Part shown: in pieces, positions 17,250 through 26,647 of the stretch
Layout of the letters: each line of letters begins with the position of its first letter
How positions within the stretch are numbered: position 1 is the stretch's first letter
Assembly (NCBI GenBank): GCA_035632655.1
Contig: DASQGK010000146.1
Span: forward strand, 1-64,000
DNA: 64,000 bases
Direction of reading: 5' to 3'
Source: 13-2-20CM-66-19 sp035632655
GTDB lineage: Bacteria > Pseudomonadota > Gammaproteobacteria > Steroidobacterales > Steroidobacteraceae
Notes under the pieces: generated by a model
Database searches by the model: none
The model's input: only the letters and a program-made list of their open reading frames with translations
What the model was told of the DNA's origin: nothing
Program-made: the position numbers and the translations under genes

Positions 17250-17870
17250 CTACCCGGGCTGCGGCGGCTGAAGCGCGAGCAGATCCTCGGGAGTGTCGAG
17301 ATCGAGCTCCGCGGCCGGCATCGGCACGCGCACCAGGCGATCGGCACTGCGGCGCAGAATCGCGCGCGCCCCCATGTCACCGCGCAGCGCGGCGAGCTCG
17401 CTGAAAGTGCTGCGCGGAAAGATCGCCGGGGCGCCCGCCGTGCCGGCGTAGAGGGCGGCGGCAATACACTGCGGTCGCCGGCGCCACGTGCCGGCGAGGC
17501 GCTTGAGATCGTCGGTGGTCACGGCGGCCTGATCGGCGAGCAGCAGCAGGGCGCCTGAGCAGGTGGGGGGCAGGCGCAGCACGCCGGTGCGGATCGAGCT
17601 CGCGAGCCCTTCGCGCCAGTGGCGATTCACGACCACCGATCCGGGTGAGTGCTTGAGGAGCGGCGCGAGCTCCGCCGCGCCGCAGCCGAGCACGACGATC
17701 AGGGCGTTGCCGGTCACCTCGGCTGCGCGTGTGACGACCGCGTGCAGCAGGGGGCGGCCGCCGATGCGCACCAACTGCTTCGGCGAGCCGAAGCGGGTCG
17801 AGGCACCCGCCGCGAGGACGATCGCGTAGAGCCGATCGGCGGCCTTGCTGTTGCGCACGGGGTGACTCAC
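17250..17870 (-). CDS. MocA-like molybdopterin cytidylyltransferase / NTP transferase
   Basis: Nucleotidyltransferase of the MobA/MocA group, which attaches CMP to molybdopterin for xanthine-oxidase-type enzymes. 206 residues, GTG start. The nucleotide-binding loop is LAAGASTRFGSPKQLV; the metal-site region LLLLADQAAVT and the late LDLDTPEDLLAL are typical of the family. It ends directly against the CitE-like gene (convergent, no gap). No molybdenum hydroxylase is adjacent, so the partner enzyme is elsewhere. Confidence 0.78.
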   Translation of the reverse strand: MSHPVRNSKAADRLYAIVLAAGASTRFGSPKQLVRIGGRPLLHAVVTRAAEVTGNALIVVLGCGAAELAPLLKHSPGSVVVNRHWREGLASSIRTGVLRLPPTCSGALLLLADQAAVTTDDLKRLAGTWRRRPQCIAAALYAGTAGAPAIFPRSTFSELAALRGDMGARAILRRSADRLVRVPMPAAELDLDTPEDLLALQPPQPG

Positions 17871-17880
17871 GCGGGGGTAC

Positions 17881-17908
17881 TAAGTAAAACGGGAAGAAAG
17901 CGATGCAA
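17881..17908 (-). promoter_or_regulatory. Putative promoter of the MocA-like gene
   Basis: On the minus strand, TTGCAT (17903-17908) and TACTTA (17881-17886) are separated by 16 bases. The -10 is 10 bases from the GTG start, again without a clear ribosome site. The stretch is clearly more AT-rich than its surroundings. Confidence 0.4.
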
Positions 17909-18038
17909 GTTGCTGATATTAATTGAAGCCATGAACGCAGTATTCTTCATCTGATCGTGGGCGGCGTGTTGCTGCCACCCATTCCAATCAGTAGAGTCGC
18001 ACGGCCTCATAAACTTCGCCTCCAAGAATCCCAAGTCG

Positions 18039-20519
18039 ATGAGCAAGACCGATCCCTGGGTCGTACACAAGTTCGGGGGATCGAGCGTCGCCGACGCCGA
18101 TTGCTTCCGCCGCGTGGCGACGATTCTCGAAGCCGTGCCCGCCAGGCGTCTCGCCGTGGTGCTGTCGGCCTGCCGCGGCGTCACGGATGCGCTGCTGCGT
18201 CTGGTGGCGCTTGCCGAACGCCAGGACGAGAGCTATCGCGAGGAGATCGCGGCGCTGCGTGCGCGGCACGGCGCGATCGCCGCGGAGCTGCTCGAGCCCG
18301 CCTCGGCCTGGAGCTACCTCGAGGGCTTCGACCGGGACTGCCAGGACCTGCAGGCGGTTCTGCACGCGGTCACCCTGACGCGCGCGGCGGCGCGCAACGT
18401 CACCGACCTGGTCTCCGGCTACGGGGAGCTCTGGTCGACGCAGCTCTTTCATCGATTCTTCGAGGAGCGGGCCGGGCGCGCCGGCCCGGTGCGGTGGATC
18501 GACGCGCGGCGGGTGCTGGTTTGCGAGTGGGAGCCGCTGGGAGCTGCGATCCAGTGGACGGAGTCGGCCGCCAATCTGGCCACCCTGGTGCCGCAGGAGT
18601 TCCGCGGCACGCTCATCATCACCGGCTTCGTAGCCTCCGATCGCCGCGGCGTCCAGACCACCATCGGCCGCAACGGCAGCGATTTCTCGGCATCGATCTT
18701 CGGCAAGCTGCTCGGCGCCGCCGAGATTCACATCTGGACCGACGTCGACGGGGTGCTGTCGGCCGATCCGCGCCGGGTGCCGGACGCCCGCGTCATCGAT
18801 TCGCTCTCGTACAACGAGGCGATGGAGCTCGCCTATTTCGGCGCCAAGGTGATTCACCCCCAGACCATGGCGCCGGCCGTGGGCGACGAAATCCCGGTGT
18901 GGATCCGCAATACCTTCGCTCCGGAGAAGGCCGGGACGCTGATCTGCGCGCATCCGGACTCCACGCTCCCGGTGAAGGGCATCACCAGCATCGAGCGCGT
19001 CGCGATCATCAACGTCGAAGGCACGGGGCTGATCGGTGTTCCCGGGACGGCACACCGCCTCTTCGGTGCGCTGCGCGAAGAACAGATCTCGGTGATCCTC
19101 ATCTCGCAGGGAAGCTCGGAGCACTCGATCTGCTGTGCCATACCCCAGGAACAGGCGGAGCGCGCCGTGGCGGTGATCCGCCAGGCATTTCAGCGCGAGC
19201 TCGCCGAGGGGCAGATTCAGAGCGTCGGCGTCGATCCCGACCTGGCGATCCTCGCCGTGGTCGGGGACGGCATGGCGGGTACCCCGGGAATCGCCGCCAA
19301 GGTCTTCGGCGCGCTCGGCACCTCGGGCGTCAATGTCCGTGCCATCGCGCAGGGGTCCTCGGAGCGCAACATTTCCGTGGTGGTCGAGGGCCGCCACACC
19401 ACGCGCGCCCTGCGCGCCGTGCACGCGGGGCTGTACCTCTCGGCGCACACGCTCTCGGTAGGGCTCATCGGACCCGGCAGCGTCGGTCGGGCGTTCCTCG
19501 AGCAGCTGGCTTCGCAGAGCGCGCGGCTGCACGAGCAGGGGCTCGACCTGCGCCTGCGGGGCATCCTGAGCTCCGCGCGCATGCTGCTGGCGGAGCCGAT
19601 GGTCCAGCCGGCGCTCTGGCGCGAGCAGTTCGAGCAGAGCAATACGCCGGCCGACATCGGGCGCTTTCTCGAGCACGTGCGGGTCGATTATCTGCCGCAC
19701 ACGGTGCTGGTCGACTGCACGGCGAACGCGGCGGTCGCCGCGCGCTACGCCGACTGGCTGGCCGCGGGCATCCACATCGTGACGCCCAACAAGCGCGCCA
19801 ACAGCGGCGATCTGGCCTACTACCGGCGGCTGCGCGCCGCGCGCCGCAGCGGCGCCTCGCACTACCTCTACGAGGCGACCGTCGGGGCCGGCCTGCCGGT
19901 GGTGCACACGCTGCGCGACCTGTGTGAGACGGGCGACGAGGTGCAGAGCGTCGAGGGGATCCTGTCCGGCACGCTCGCCTACCTCTTCAACGTCTACGAC
20001 GGCAGCAGCGGCTTCTCCGAGATCGTGCGCGATGCACGCCGCCGCGGTTACACCGAGCCGGATCCGCGCGACGATCTGTCCGGCACCGACGTGGCGCGCA
20101 AGCTCACCATCCTGGGACGGGAGATGGGGCTCGAGCTCGAGCTCGCCGACGTCAAGGTCGAGAGCCTCGTGCCCGAGGAGCTGCGCGGCGCGTCGATCGA
20201 GGAATTCATGGAGCGCCTGCCGCGCCACGACGCGATGATGCGCGGCCGCCTCGAGAGCGCGCGCGCACGCGGCAAGGTACTGCGCTACGTCGGGCGCCTG
20301 ACAGCCGCCGGCGAAGCGAGCGTCGGGCTCACGGAGCTGCCCGCCAATCACCCCTTCGCCAACATCGCACTCACCGACAATGTCGTGCGCTTCGTGACGC
20401 GCCGCTACTGCGACAACCCCCTCATCGTGCAGGGTCCGGGTGCGGGGCCTGAGGTGACCGCCGGCGGCGTGTTCGCAGACCTGTTGCGCCTCGCGGCCTA
20501 CCTCGGGGCGCGCCTGTGA
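18039..20519 (+). CDS. thrA: Bifunctional aspartokinase / homoserine dehydrogenase
   Basis: Catalyses steps 1 and 3 from aspartate toward threonine and methionine. 826 residues (E. coli ThrA has 820). Aspartokinase domain at residues about 1-300 (VHKFGGSSVAD, NGSDFSASIFGKLL, WTDVDGVLSADPR); two ACT regulatory domains about 315-460; homoserine dehydrogenase about 465-826 (VGLIGPGSVGRAFLEQL, VTPNKRANSG, GILSGTLAYLFN). The fused architecture is common in gammaproteobacteria. It heads a tightly overlapping thrABC operon; the 168-base gap upstream contains no convincing threonine attenuator. Confidence 0.96.
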   Translation: MSKTDPWVVHKFGGSSVADADCFRRVATILEAVPARRLAVVLSACRGVTDALLRLVALAERQDESYREEIAALRARHGAIAAELLEPASAWSYLEGFDRDCQDLQAVLHAVTLTRAAARNVTDLVSGYGELWSTQLFHRFFEERAGRAGPVRWIDARRVLVCEWEPLGAAIQWTESAANLATLVPQEFRGTLIITGFVASDRRGVQTTIGRNGSDFSASIFGKLLGAAEIHIWTDVDGVLSADPRRVPDARVIDSLSYNEAMELAYFGAKVIHPQTMAPAVGDEIPVWIRNTFAPEKAGTLICAHPDSTLPVKGITSIERVAIINVEGTGLIGVPGTAHRLFGALREEQISVILISQGSSEHSICCAIPQEQAERAVAVIRQAFQRELAEGQIQSVGVDPDLAILAVVGDGMAGTPGIAAKVFGALGTSGVNVRAIAQGSSERNISVVVEGRHTTRALRAVHAGLYLSAHTLSVGLIGPGSVGRAFLEQLASQSARLHEQGLDLRLRGILSSARMLLAEPMVQPALWREQFEQSNTPADIGRFLEHVRVDYLPHTVLVDCTANAAVAARYADWLAAGIHIVTPNKRANSGDLAYYRRLRAARRSGASHYLYEATVGAGLPVVHTLRDLCETGDEVQSVEGILSGTLAYLFNVYDGSSGFSEIVRDARRRGYTEPDPRDDLSGTDVARKLTILGREMGLELELADVKVESLVPEELRGASIEEFMERLPRHDAMMRGRLESARARGKVLRYVGRLTAAGEASVGLTELPANHPFANIALTDNVVRFVTRRYCDNPLIVQGPGAGPEVTAGGVFADLLRLAAYLGARL

Positions 20520-21451
20520 GTGCGCCCGAACGGGCCACGGCGTTTGCGCCCGCTTCGGTAGGCAACGTCGCAATCGGCTTCGACATCCTCGGCTTCGCGG
20601 TGGACGCGCTCGGCGACCGCGTGAGCGTCGCGCGGCGCTCCGGCGCGGGCGTCTCGATCGCAGCGGTACGCGGCGTCGCGGGGCCGCTGCCGCAGGATCC
20701 GCGTGACAACACGGCGGGGCGGGCACTGCAGGCCCTGCTCGAGGCGCGCGCGCCCGGCTTCGGCTTCGTGCTCGAGATCGACAAGGGCATACCGCTCGGG
20801 GCGGGGCTGGGCGGATCGGCGGCCTCCGCGGTCGCCGCGGTGGTCGCGGCCAATGCGCTGCTGCCAGAGCCGTGCAGCCTGCCGCAGCTGCTGAAGTTCG
20901 CGATGGCGGGGGAGGAGGTGGCGAGCCGGGCGAGGCACGTCGATAACATTGCCCCCTCGCTCTACGGGGGCCTGGTGCTCACCGTCGGGATCGATGAGCC
21001 GCGGGTCAAGCAGATCCCCGTGCCCGACGGCATCCGCGCGGTCGTCGTCCGGCCCCACATGTTCCTCGCGACGGCGCAGGCACGTGCCATCCTCAGGAGC
21101 AGCGTCGAGCTCGCGGATTTCGTCTGGCAAACCGCGCATCTCGCGGGCTTCATCTCCGGCTGCTACACGGACGATCTGGACCTGATCCGCGTCTCGCTCG
21201 AGGACGTGGTGATCGAGCCGCAGCGTCAGGCGCTCATTCCCGGATTCCACGAGGTGCGCACCGCTGCCATGAGGGCAGGGGCACTCGGCTGCTCGATCTC
21301 GGGGGCGGGGCCCTCGATGTTCGCCTGGGCACTGGAAGGGGAGGCACCCGAGGTGCTGTCCGCCATGCGCCGCGAGTTTCAGGCTCGCGGGCTCGCCACC
21401 GACGGCTGGATCGTCGAGGTCAACGGCCGCGGTGCCCGGTTGATCGGATGA
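20516..21451 (+). CDS. thrB: Homoserine kinase
   Basis: ATP-dependent phosphorylation of homoserine. 311 residues, GTG start overlapping the thrA stop. GHMP kinase fold: the ATP loop is IPLGAGLGGSAASAVA near residue 95, the N-terminal motif is FAPASVGNVAIGFDILGFAVD, and the C-terminal glycine loop is GCSISGAGPSMFA. Its stop overlaps the thrC ATG. Confidence 0.95.
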   Translation: MSAPERATAFAPASVGNVAIGFDILGFAVDALGDRVSVARRSGAGVSIAAVRGVAGPLPQDPRDNTAGRALQALLEARAPGFGFVLEIDKGIPLGAGLGGSAASAVAAVVAANALLPEPCSLPQLLKFAMAGEEVASRARHVDNIAPSLYGGLVLTVGIDEPRVKQIPVPDGIRAVVVRPHMFLATAQARAILRSSVELADFVWQTAHLAGFISGCYTDDLDLIRVSLEDVVIEPQRQALIPGFHEVRTAAMRAGALGCSISGAGPSMFAWALEGEAPEVLSAMRREFQARGLATDGWIVEVNGRGARLIG

Positions 21452-22794
21452 AGGCGGGGGCGGCGTCTGCGGACAGCCGCGCTGCGGGCGAGGCGTTCGT
21501 CTTCACCAGCGCGCGCGATCCGAGCGTGCGGGCGGGGTTCAGCGCGGCACTGCTGCAGGGCCTGGCACCCGATGGCGGTCTCTACGTGCCGGCAGCGTGG
21601 CCGCACCTGCCGCTCGCGGCCTTCGATGGGGCCGCCTCGCTCGCGGAGGTGGCGCCACCGCTCCTCGCCCCGTTTCTCGCCGGCGACCAGCTGGCGCGCG
21701 AGCTTGCATCGCTTGCGGCGGAAGCCTTCGATTTCCCCGCGCCGCTCGTGCCGCTCAAGCCGGACGGGCGGCTTGCGGTGCTCGAGCTCTTCCACGGCCC
21801 GACGGCGGCCTTCAAGGACTTCGGGGCGCGGTTCCTCGCAGCCTGCTTTGCCCGATTGCGCCCCCGGGACGCGCGGCCGCTGACGATTCTGGTGGCCACC
21901 TCCGGGGACACCGGCGGCGCCGTGGCGGCGGCTTTCCATGAGCGTCCCGGCATCGAAGTCGCGGTGCTTTTCCCCAAGGGCCTGGTGTCGCCGACCCAGG
22001 AGCGCCAGCTCACCTGCTGGGGAGGCAATGTGCGCTCGCTCGCGGTGCGCGGCACCTTCGACGACTGCCAGCGCCTGGTGAAGCAGGCTTTTCAGGACCC
22101 GCAGCTGGCCGAGCGCAGCGCCCTGTCTTCGGCCAACAGCATCAATCTCGGGCGGCTCCTGCCCCAGGCCGTGTATTACGCCGCCACGAGTCTCGCCGTC
22201 GCCCGCGAGCATGGCGCCCCCGCCTCGTTCATCGTACCCAGCGGCAACCTCGGCAACGCGGTGGCGTGCCTCTGGGCGCGACAGCTCGGCCTGCCGATCG
22301 GTGACGTGGTGCTGGCGCACAACGCCAACCGGGGCGTGCCCGATTTCCTGGCCGGCGCCGACTGGCGCCCGCAACCGAGCATCGCCACGCTGGCCTCGGC
22401 CATGGATGTCGGCAATCCGAGCAACATGGAGCGCCTGCGGGCGCTCTATCCGCAGGTGGACGCGCTGCGGGGAGCGCTGAGTGCGGTCAGCGTCAGCGAC
22501 GAGGAGATCCGCGAGCGGATCCGCTGCGGTTACCGCACCTACGGGCAGATCTGGTGCCCGCACACCGCCACCGCGGCGGAGGCCTGGGAGCGTTTGCCTT
22601 CCGAGCGGCGCATGCGCGGGCACTGGGTGCTGGTCGCGACGGCCCATCCGGCCAAATTTCGCGAGATCGTCGAGCCTCTGATCGGCGCGACCGTGCCGGT
22701 GCCTGAGACACTCGCGCGCCTGTTTGCGCGGCCGTCGCGCTATGCTGAAATTGACGCGAGTCTCGCGGCCTTACGCGCGGCGCTCGACGACTAG
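21448..22794 (+). CDS. thrC: Threonine synthase
   Basis: PLP enzyme converting phosphohomoserine to threonine. 448 residues. The first 18 or so residues are a short Ala-rich extension before VFTSARDPS. The PLP lysine is in FHGPTAAFKDFGARF near residue 129. ATSGDTGGAVAAAF, ILVPSGN-like VPSGNLGNAVA and the late WCPHTATAAEAW are family marks. Last gene of the thr operon; it is followed 8 bases later by a NERD-like gene, which may be read through. Confidence 0.95.
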   Translation: MKAGAASADSRAAGEAFVFTSARDPSVRAGFSAALLQGLAPDGGLYVPAAWPHLPLAAFDGAASLAEVAPPLLAPFLAGDQLARELASLAAEAFDFPAPLVPLKPDGRLAVLELFHGPTAAFKDFGARFLAACFARLRPRDARPLTILVATSGDTGGAVAAAFHERPGIEVAVLFPKGLVSPTQERQLTCWGGNVRSLAVRGTFDDCQRLVKQAFQDPQLAERSALSSANSINLGRLLPQAVYYAATSLAVAREHGAPASFIVPSGNLGNAVACLWARQLGLPIGDVVLAHNANRGVPDFLAGADWRPQPSIATLASAMDVGNPSNMERLRALYPQVDALRGALSAVSVSDEEIRERIRCGYRTYGQIWCPHTATAAEAWERLPSERRMRGHWVLVATAHPAKFREIVEPLIGATVPVPETLARLFARPSRYAEIDASLAALRAALDD

Positions 22795-22802
22795 GGGGCT
22801 GG

Positions 22803-23399
22803 ATGGATGATTTAGCCAGGCTGCCGCCGACCACCTGGGCACTGCTGGCGCTCGGTGTGGGGCTCGCGCTGGCGCTGTTCTGGGGCTGGCGCTGGTACAG
22901 CCGTTTCCGTGCGCGCAAGGCGCTGCGCTCGGCCGTCACCAGCGGCGCAGCCGACCATGTCGCGGATGCGCTGGTGCCGGACGGCATGGGCGGCGGCTTC
23001 CACGTGGACTTCCTGCTGCTGACCATGCGCGGGGTGGTGGTGATCGATCTGCGTGACGTGCGTGGCAACATCTTCGGCGGCGACCAGATGGCGGAGTGGA
23101 CCGTCATGGACGGCGCGCGGCGCTTCACCTTCACCAACCCGCAGAGCGCGCTCTACGACCGCATCGCGGCGGTCAAGGCGGTGGCGGGCGACATCCCGGT
23201 GGAGGGCCGGATCGTATTCACGCGCCGGGGCAAGTTCCCCAAGGGCCTTCCCAAGTGGACGCTGATGGTGGATGCGCTGCGGGCCGAGTTCCCCCCGGTC
23301 GAATACCAGCCGCAGGCGGAGGCCACAGCACCTCTCAGCGAGGGCTGGCGCCGCATCCGCGAGTCGGTGAAGCCGAGCTACATGGTCGACATGCGCTAG
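22803..23399 (+). CDS. Membrane-anchored NERD-like (nuclease-related) domain protein
   Basis: 198 residues, function unproven. One N-terminal membrane segment (residues about 12-32, WALLALGVGLALALFWGW) precedes a cytoplasmic domain resembling the NERD fold: HVDFLLLTMRGVVVIDLRDV, then GNIFGGDQMAEWTV, FTNPQSALYDRIAAVKAV and EGRIVFTRRGKFPKG. These match the NERD pattern of an Asp, a vV(I)D/E-like strand and a late restriction-fold strand. It is 8 bases after thrC on the same strand. It could be a DNA-processing or maintenance protein. Confidence 0.6.
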   Translation: MDDLARLPPTTWALLALGVGLALALFWGWRWYSRFRARKALRSAVTSGAADHVADALVPDGMGGGFHVDFLLLTMRGVVVIDLRDVRGNIFGGDQMAEWTVMDGARRFTFTNPQSALYDRIAAVKAVAGDIPVEGRIVFTRRGKFPKGLPKWTLMVDALRAEFPPVEYQPQAEATAPLSEGWRRIRESVKPSYMVDMR

Positions 23400-23400
23400 C

Positions 23401-24825
23401 TCAATCCAGCTGACCCGCATGGTCTGCGAGGACGAGCGCGACGCAGGCGGTCAGCTGCTTCGCATAGGCGATGTGCAGGAACTCGTTCGGGCCGTGCGCG
23501 TTGGCGTGCGGACCCAGTACTCCGGTAATGAAGAACTGCGTGTGCGGAAAGCGCTCGCCCAGCATGCCCATGAAAGGGATGGTGCCGCCGCAACCGATGC
23601 TGACCGCGTCCTTGCCGTAAACAGCCTGCGAAGCGCGGGCGATCGACTGCTCGAGCCAGGGCGCGAAAGCCGGAGCGTTCCAGCCGGTGTTGGCTGAGTC
23701 CGGGACGAAATGCACCTCGGCGGCGTAGGGCGGGTCGCGCTCGAGCGCCTCGCGCACCGCCTCGGCGGCCCGCGGTGCGTCACAGGTCGGGGGCGTCCGG
23801 AGCGAGAGCTTCACGGTGAGCTGCGGCAGCAGCACATTGCCGGCCGATCCCACCGGCGGCAGACCGTCGGCGCCGGTGACTGCCAGTGTCGGGCGCCAGG
23901 TACTGTTGATGATGAGCTCGGCGGGATCGTTGGACACCGCCTGCGCGCCCCCCGCCCACGGCAGCTTCCCGGCGACTTCATCGCCGAGCACTCCCGCTGC
24001 GACCACGGCCTGGGCGCGCCGGTCCGAAGGGAGCGGCACGTGCAGCTCATCGAGCAGCAGGTCGCCGGTGACCGGATTTTCGATGCGCGCGAGCAGCTGC
24101 TCGAGAATGCGAAAAGGCGTGGGCGCAATCCCGGTCGCCATGCCTGAGTGAACGCCCTCGGTGAGCACCCGCACCGTGAGCGTACCGACCAGGTTGCCGC
24201 GCAGCGAGGTTGTGCACCACACCTGCTCGTAGTTGCCGCATTCGGCATCCAGGCATACCACGAGCGAGGGCTCACCGAGGGCCGGGCCCAGGGCCTCGAG
24301 GTGCGCCGGCAGATCGTAGCTGCCGCTCTCCTCACAGGCCTCGATCAACACCAGGCAGCGCGGCAGCCGTACCCGCTGTTCCTTGAGGGCGGCGATGGCG
24401 GTGAGCGAGCTGAAAACGGCGTAGCCGTCGTCGGCCGCGCCGCGTCCATAGAGTTTGCCGTCGCGAATCGCGGGCTCCCAGGGGCCGAGACCCGGCAACC
24501 ACCCCGAGAACTCGGGCTGTTTGTCGAGGTGGCCGTAGAGCAGGACGCAGCCCGGCCGCTCGCCCGGCACATCCACCAGCAGCAGCGGGGTCCTTCCCGG
24601 GAGGCGTCGCACCTCGACCCGCGCACCCGGCAGCGGCTGTGCGCGGCACCACTCAGCCATCAGGTTCACGGCTGCCTCCATGTGTCCGGCGCGCTCCCAC
24701 TGCGGATCGAACAACGGCGACTTGTTCGGAATACGCACATACGCCGTGAGCCGCTCGACGATGGACTGATCCCAGATCCGGTCGACGAAGCCGCGAAGCT
24801 TCTGGAGGTCCATAGAGGTATCCAT
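23401..24825 (-). CDS. M20-family metallopeptidase
   Basis: Zinc-dependent exopeptidase, probably a cytoplasmic dipeptidase/carboxypeptidase. 474 residues from ATG 24825; a GTG one codon upstream is an alternative. Metal ligands by pattern are His in LYGHLDKQPE, Asp in GRGAADDGYA, Glu-Glu in IEACEESGS, Asp in VCLDAECGN and His near the end in GPHANAHGPNEF. The lid domain lies at about residues 205-330. Convergent with the NERD-like gene, with one base between stops. Confidence 0.88.
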   Translation of the reverse strand: MDTSMDLQKLRGFVDRIWDQSIVERLTAYVRIPNKSPLFDPQWERAGHMEAAVNLMAEWCRAQPLPGARVEVRRLPGRTPLLLVDVPGERPGCVLLYGHLDKQPEFSGWLPGLGPWEPAIRDGKLYGRGAADDGYAVFSSLTAIAALKEQRVRLPRCLVLIEACEESGSYDLPAHLEALGPALGEPSLVVCLDAECGNYEQVWCTTSLRGNLVGTLTVRVLTEGVHSGMATGIAPTPFRILEQLLARIENPVTGDLLLDELHVPLPSDRRAQAVVAAGVLGDEVAGKLPWAGGAQAVSNDPAELIINSTWRPTLAVTGADGLPPVGSAGNVLLPQLTVKLSLRTPPTCDAPRAAEAVREALERDPPYAAEVHFVPDSANTGWNAPAFAPWLEQSIARASQAVYGKDAVSIGCGGTIPFMGMLGERFPHTQFFITGVLGPHANAHGPNEFLHIAYAKQLTACVALVLADHAGQLD

Positions 24826-24836
24826 CACCTATAGTT

Positions 24837-24864
24837 CAGTTACTTACAGCTGATACTTAATCAA
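24837..24864 (-). promoter_or_regulatory. Putative promoter of the M20 peptidase gene
   Basis: Minus strand TTGATT (24859-24864) and TAACTG (24837-24842), spaced 16 bases, lie in an AT-rich 45-base gap. The -10 ends 11 bases before ATG 24825, so the leader would be only a few bases. Confidence 0.4.
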
Positions 24865-24873
24865 TTTACTAGA

Positions 24874-25761
24874 TTACGGCGCCGGCGCCGGAACTGGGCG
24901 CAGTGTCGCCGCATTCGCGGGCTGCGGCAAACCAAAGAGCGCCCGGGCGGCCGCACTACTGGCGCGCGCGAGCGCCGCGAGCGGCTCGCCACGCGCGCGC
25001 GCCACCACCGCCGCGATATGCGCGAGATAGGCCGGCTCGTTGCGCCGCGAGGCCGGCCGAGGCGTCAGGTCGCGCGGCAGCAGGTAAGGACCGTCGGTCT
25101 CCAGAAGGAGCCTGTCTGCGGGAATCTGCGGCATCAATGGCAGCAGATGCGCCCCGCGGCGCTCGTCGCAGATCCAGCCGGTGATGCCGATCGCAAGCCC
25201 GAGCTCGAGATAGGCGTGCAGCTCGCGGGCCGCGCCCGTAAAGCAGTGAGCGACGCCGCTGTGGCGTGCCCCGTGCTCGCGCAGGATGGCGAGGAAATCC
25301 TCGTGCGCGTCGCGCTGATGGAGGAACACCGGCTTGCCGAGTGCCGCCGCCAGCTCGAGCTGGCGGTGGAAGGCCTGGCGCTGCGCCTCGCGCGGAGAGA
25401 AATCGCGGTAGTAGTCGAGCCCGCATTCGCCCACCGCCACCACTTCGGCGGCCCGCGCCAGCTCGGCGAGCTCGCCGGCGCGTGCGGCGTCGAGCTCGCC
25501 CGCATGATGGGGATGCACACCCGCGGTGGCGAACAGCCGCCCCGGCTGCACGCGCGCCAGCGCGATAGCCGCTGCGCTGCCGGCGAGGCTCGAGCCGGTC
25601 ACGATCATCTGCACCACGCCGGCGTGCTGCGCGCGCGCCAGCACCGCATCGCGGTCCGCGTCGTAGCTGTCATGGGTGAGATTGATGCCGATGTCGATGA
25701 GCGCGGCGCCGGGCGCCGCCGGGGGAGCGTCGGTAACAGGGGCTGTGCTATGGTTTTGCAT
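24874..25761 (-). CDS. tatD: TatD-family metal-dependent DNase
   Basis: TIM-barrel hydrolase of the TatD family, acting as a 3'-5' exonuclease or in quality control (family knowledge). 295 residues from ATG 25761. Conserved ligand motifs are LIDIGINLTHDSY, AGVHPHHAGEL, VGECGLDYYRDFSPREAQR, PVFLHQRDAHED, VAHCFTGA and LLLETDGPYLLPRD. A 32-residue upstream extension is in frame but has no family similarity and would overlap the divergent gene. The start codon shares bases with the start of the gene at 25760. Confidence 0.9.
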   Translation of the reverse strand: MQNHSTAPVTDAPPAAPGAALIDIGINLTHDSYDADRDAVLARAQHAGVVQMIVTGSSLAGSAAAIALARVQPGRLFATAGVHPHHAGELDAARAGELAELARAAEVVAVGECGLDYYRDFSPREAQRQAFHRQLELAAALGKPVFLHQRDAHEDFLAILREHGARHSGVAHCFTGAARELHAYLELGLAIGITGWICDERRGAHLLPLMPQIPADRLLLETDGPYLLPRDLTPRPASRRNEPAYLAHIAAVVARARGEPLAALARASSAAARALFGLPQPANAATLRPVPAPAP

Positions 25762-26509
25762 GCGCGCCGATATTCTACTTCCCGCCGCCGCGCTGCTCGC
25801 GTGGAGTGTCAGCGGCTTCGCTGCCGAGACCTCCTGGCGCGACATCGAGAGCCGCATCCAGTACGGCTACTACACCGAGGATGTGCCGGCGCTGCGCAGC
25901 CTCGCGGGGCTGATTGCCACGGATGAGAGTCACGACAAGCTGCATGGATACTACGCGGCGCTCCTTAACTGGCGGCTGGCGCAGCTCGCGGCCCAGGGGG
26001 TGGCGAGCGGCGCTTCATCGGCCGACCTGGCCGGACGCTGCGTGCGCGCAGTCGATGACTCGCTCGGCGTCGAGGCGGACTTCGCCGCGGCGCTCGCGCT
26101 GCGGGCGGCCTGTCAGGCGACGCCGCTCTCCGCGACCGACTATGCGCTGTTCAGCGGCCATCAGCGCCTGCATCGGGATCTCGATCGCGCCCGGCAGCTC
26201 GCGCCGCACGATCCGCGCGTGCTGCTGGTCGATGCCATGAACGACTATCAGCTGCCGCGTTCCGCGGGGGGCAACAAGGAGCGTGCGCTGCCCAAGCTGC
26301 GACTCGCGGTCGCGGCTTTCGAAGCCGAGCGTGCCGGCCTCGAGCGTCTGCCGGGATGGGGAGCCGCGGAGGCTTATCTGTTCCTGGCGCGCGACCTGCT
26401 CGATCACGCCGACCCGGTCGCGGCCCGCGACGCGCTCGAGCACGTGCTGCTGATCGCTCCGGAGTTCGCGCAGGCCCGCCGCCTGATGGCGAAGCTCATC
26501 GCGAGCTGA
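25760..26509 (+). CDS. Periplasmic TPR-like hypothetical protein
   Basis: Not recognised. 249 residues from ATG 25760. The N-terminus is a signal peptide (residues 1-20: Arg2, a hydrophobic core LLPAAALLAW, cleavage likely after FAA). The rest is alpha-helical and Ala/Leu-rich with TPR-like spacing, for example the C-terminal repeat-like segment AAEAYLFLARDLLDHADPVA followed by helices ending LMAKLIAS. It may precede the exporter operon 138 bases downstream functionally, but nothing shows that directly. Confidence 0.7.
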   Translation: MRADILLPAAALLAWSVSGFAAETSWRDIESRIQYGYYTEDVPALRSLAGLIATDESHDKLHGYYAALLNWRLAQLAAQGVASGASSADLAGRCVRAVDDSLGVEADFAAALALRAACQATPLSATDYALFSGHQRLHRDLDRARQLAPHDPRVLLVDAMNDYQLPRSAGGNKERALPKLRLAVAAFEAERAGLERLPGWGAAEAYLFLARDLLDHADPVAARDALEHVLLIAPEFAQARRLMAKLIAS

Positions 26510-26647
26510 GCGAGCAGGAACGTGCGGACTGGTCGCGTGGGCTACACAGCCTGGCGCGTAGCGCCACCCTGTATGTGCCGTCATCCACATGCGGGCATAT
26601 GCTGGCTGATGATATCTTTGCGCGCCTGTTTGCCCACGGCCTGAGGC

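Noticed and set aside
17931..17954. Short leader peptide (MNAVFFI) before thrA, considered as a threonine attenuator
   Set aside because: It contains no threonine codons and only one isoleucine codon, and the following hairpin has a mismatch and no T-run.
26552..26566. Inverted repeat TGGCGC-gta-GCGCCA between the periplasmic gene and the exporter operon
   Set aside because: A six-base GC palindrome is expected by chance in this composition; there is no T-run and no promoter context.
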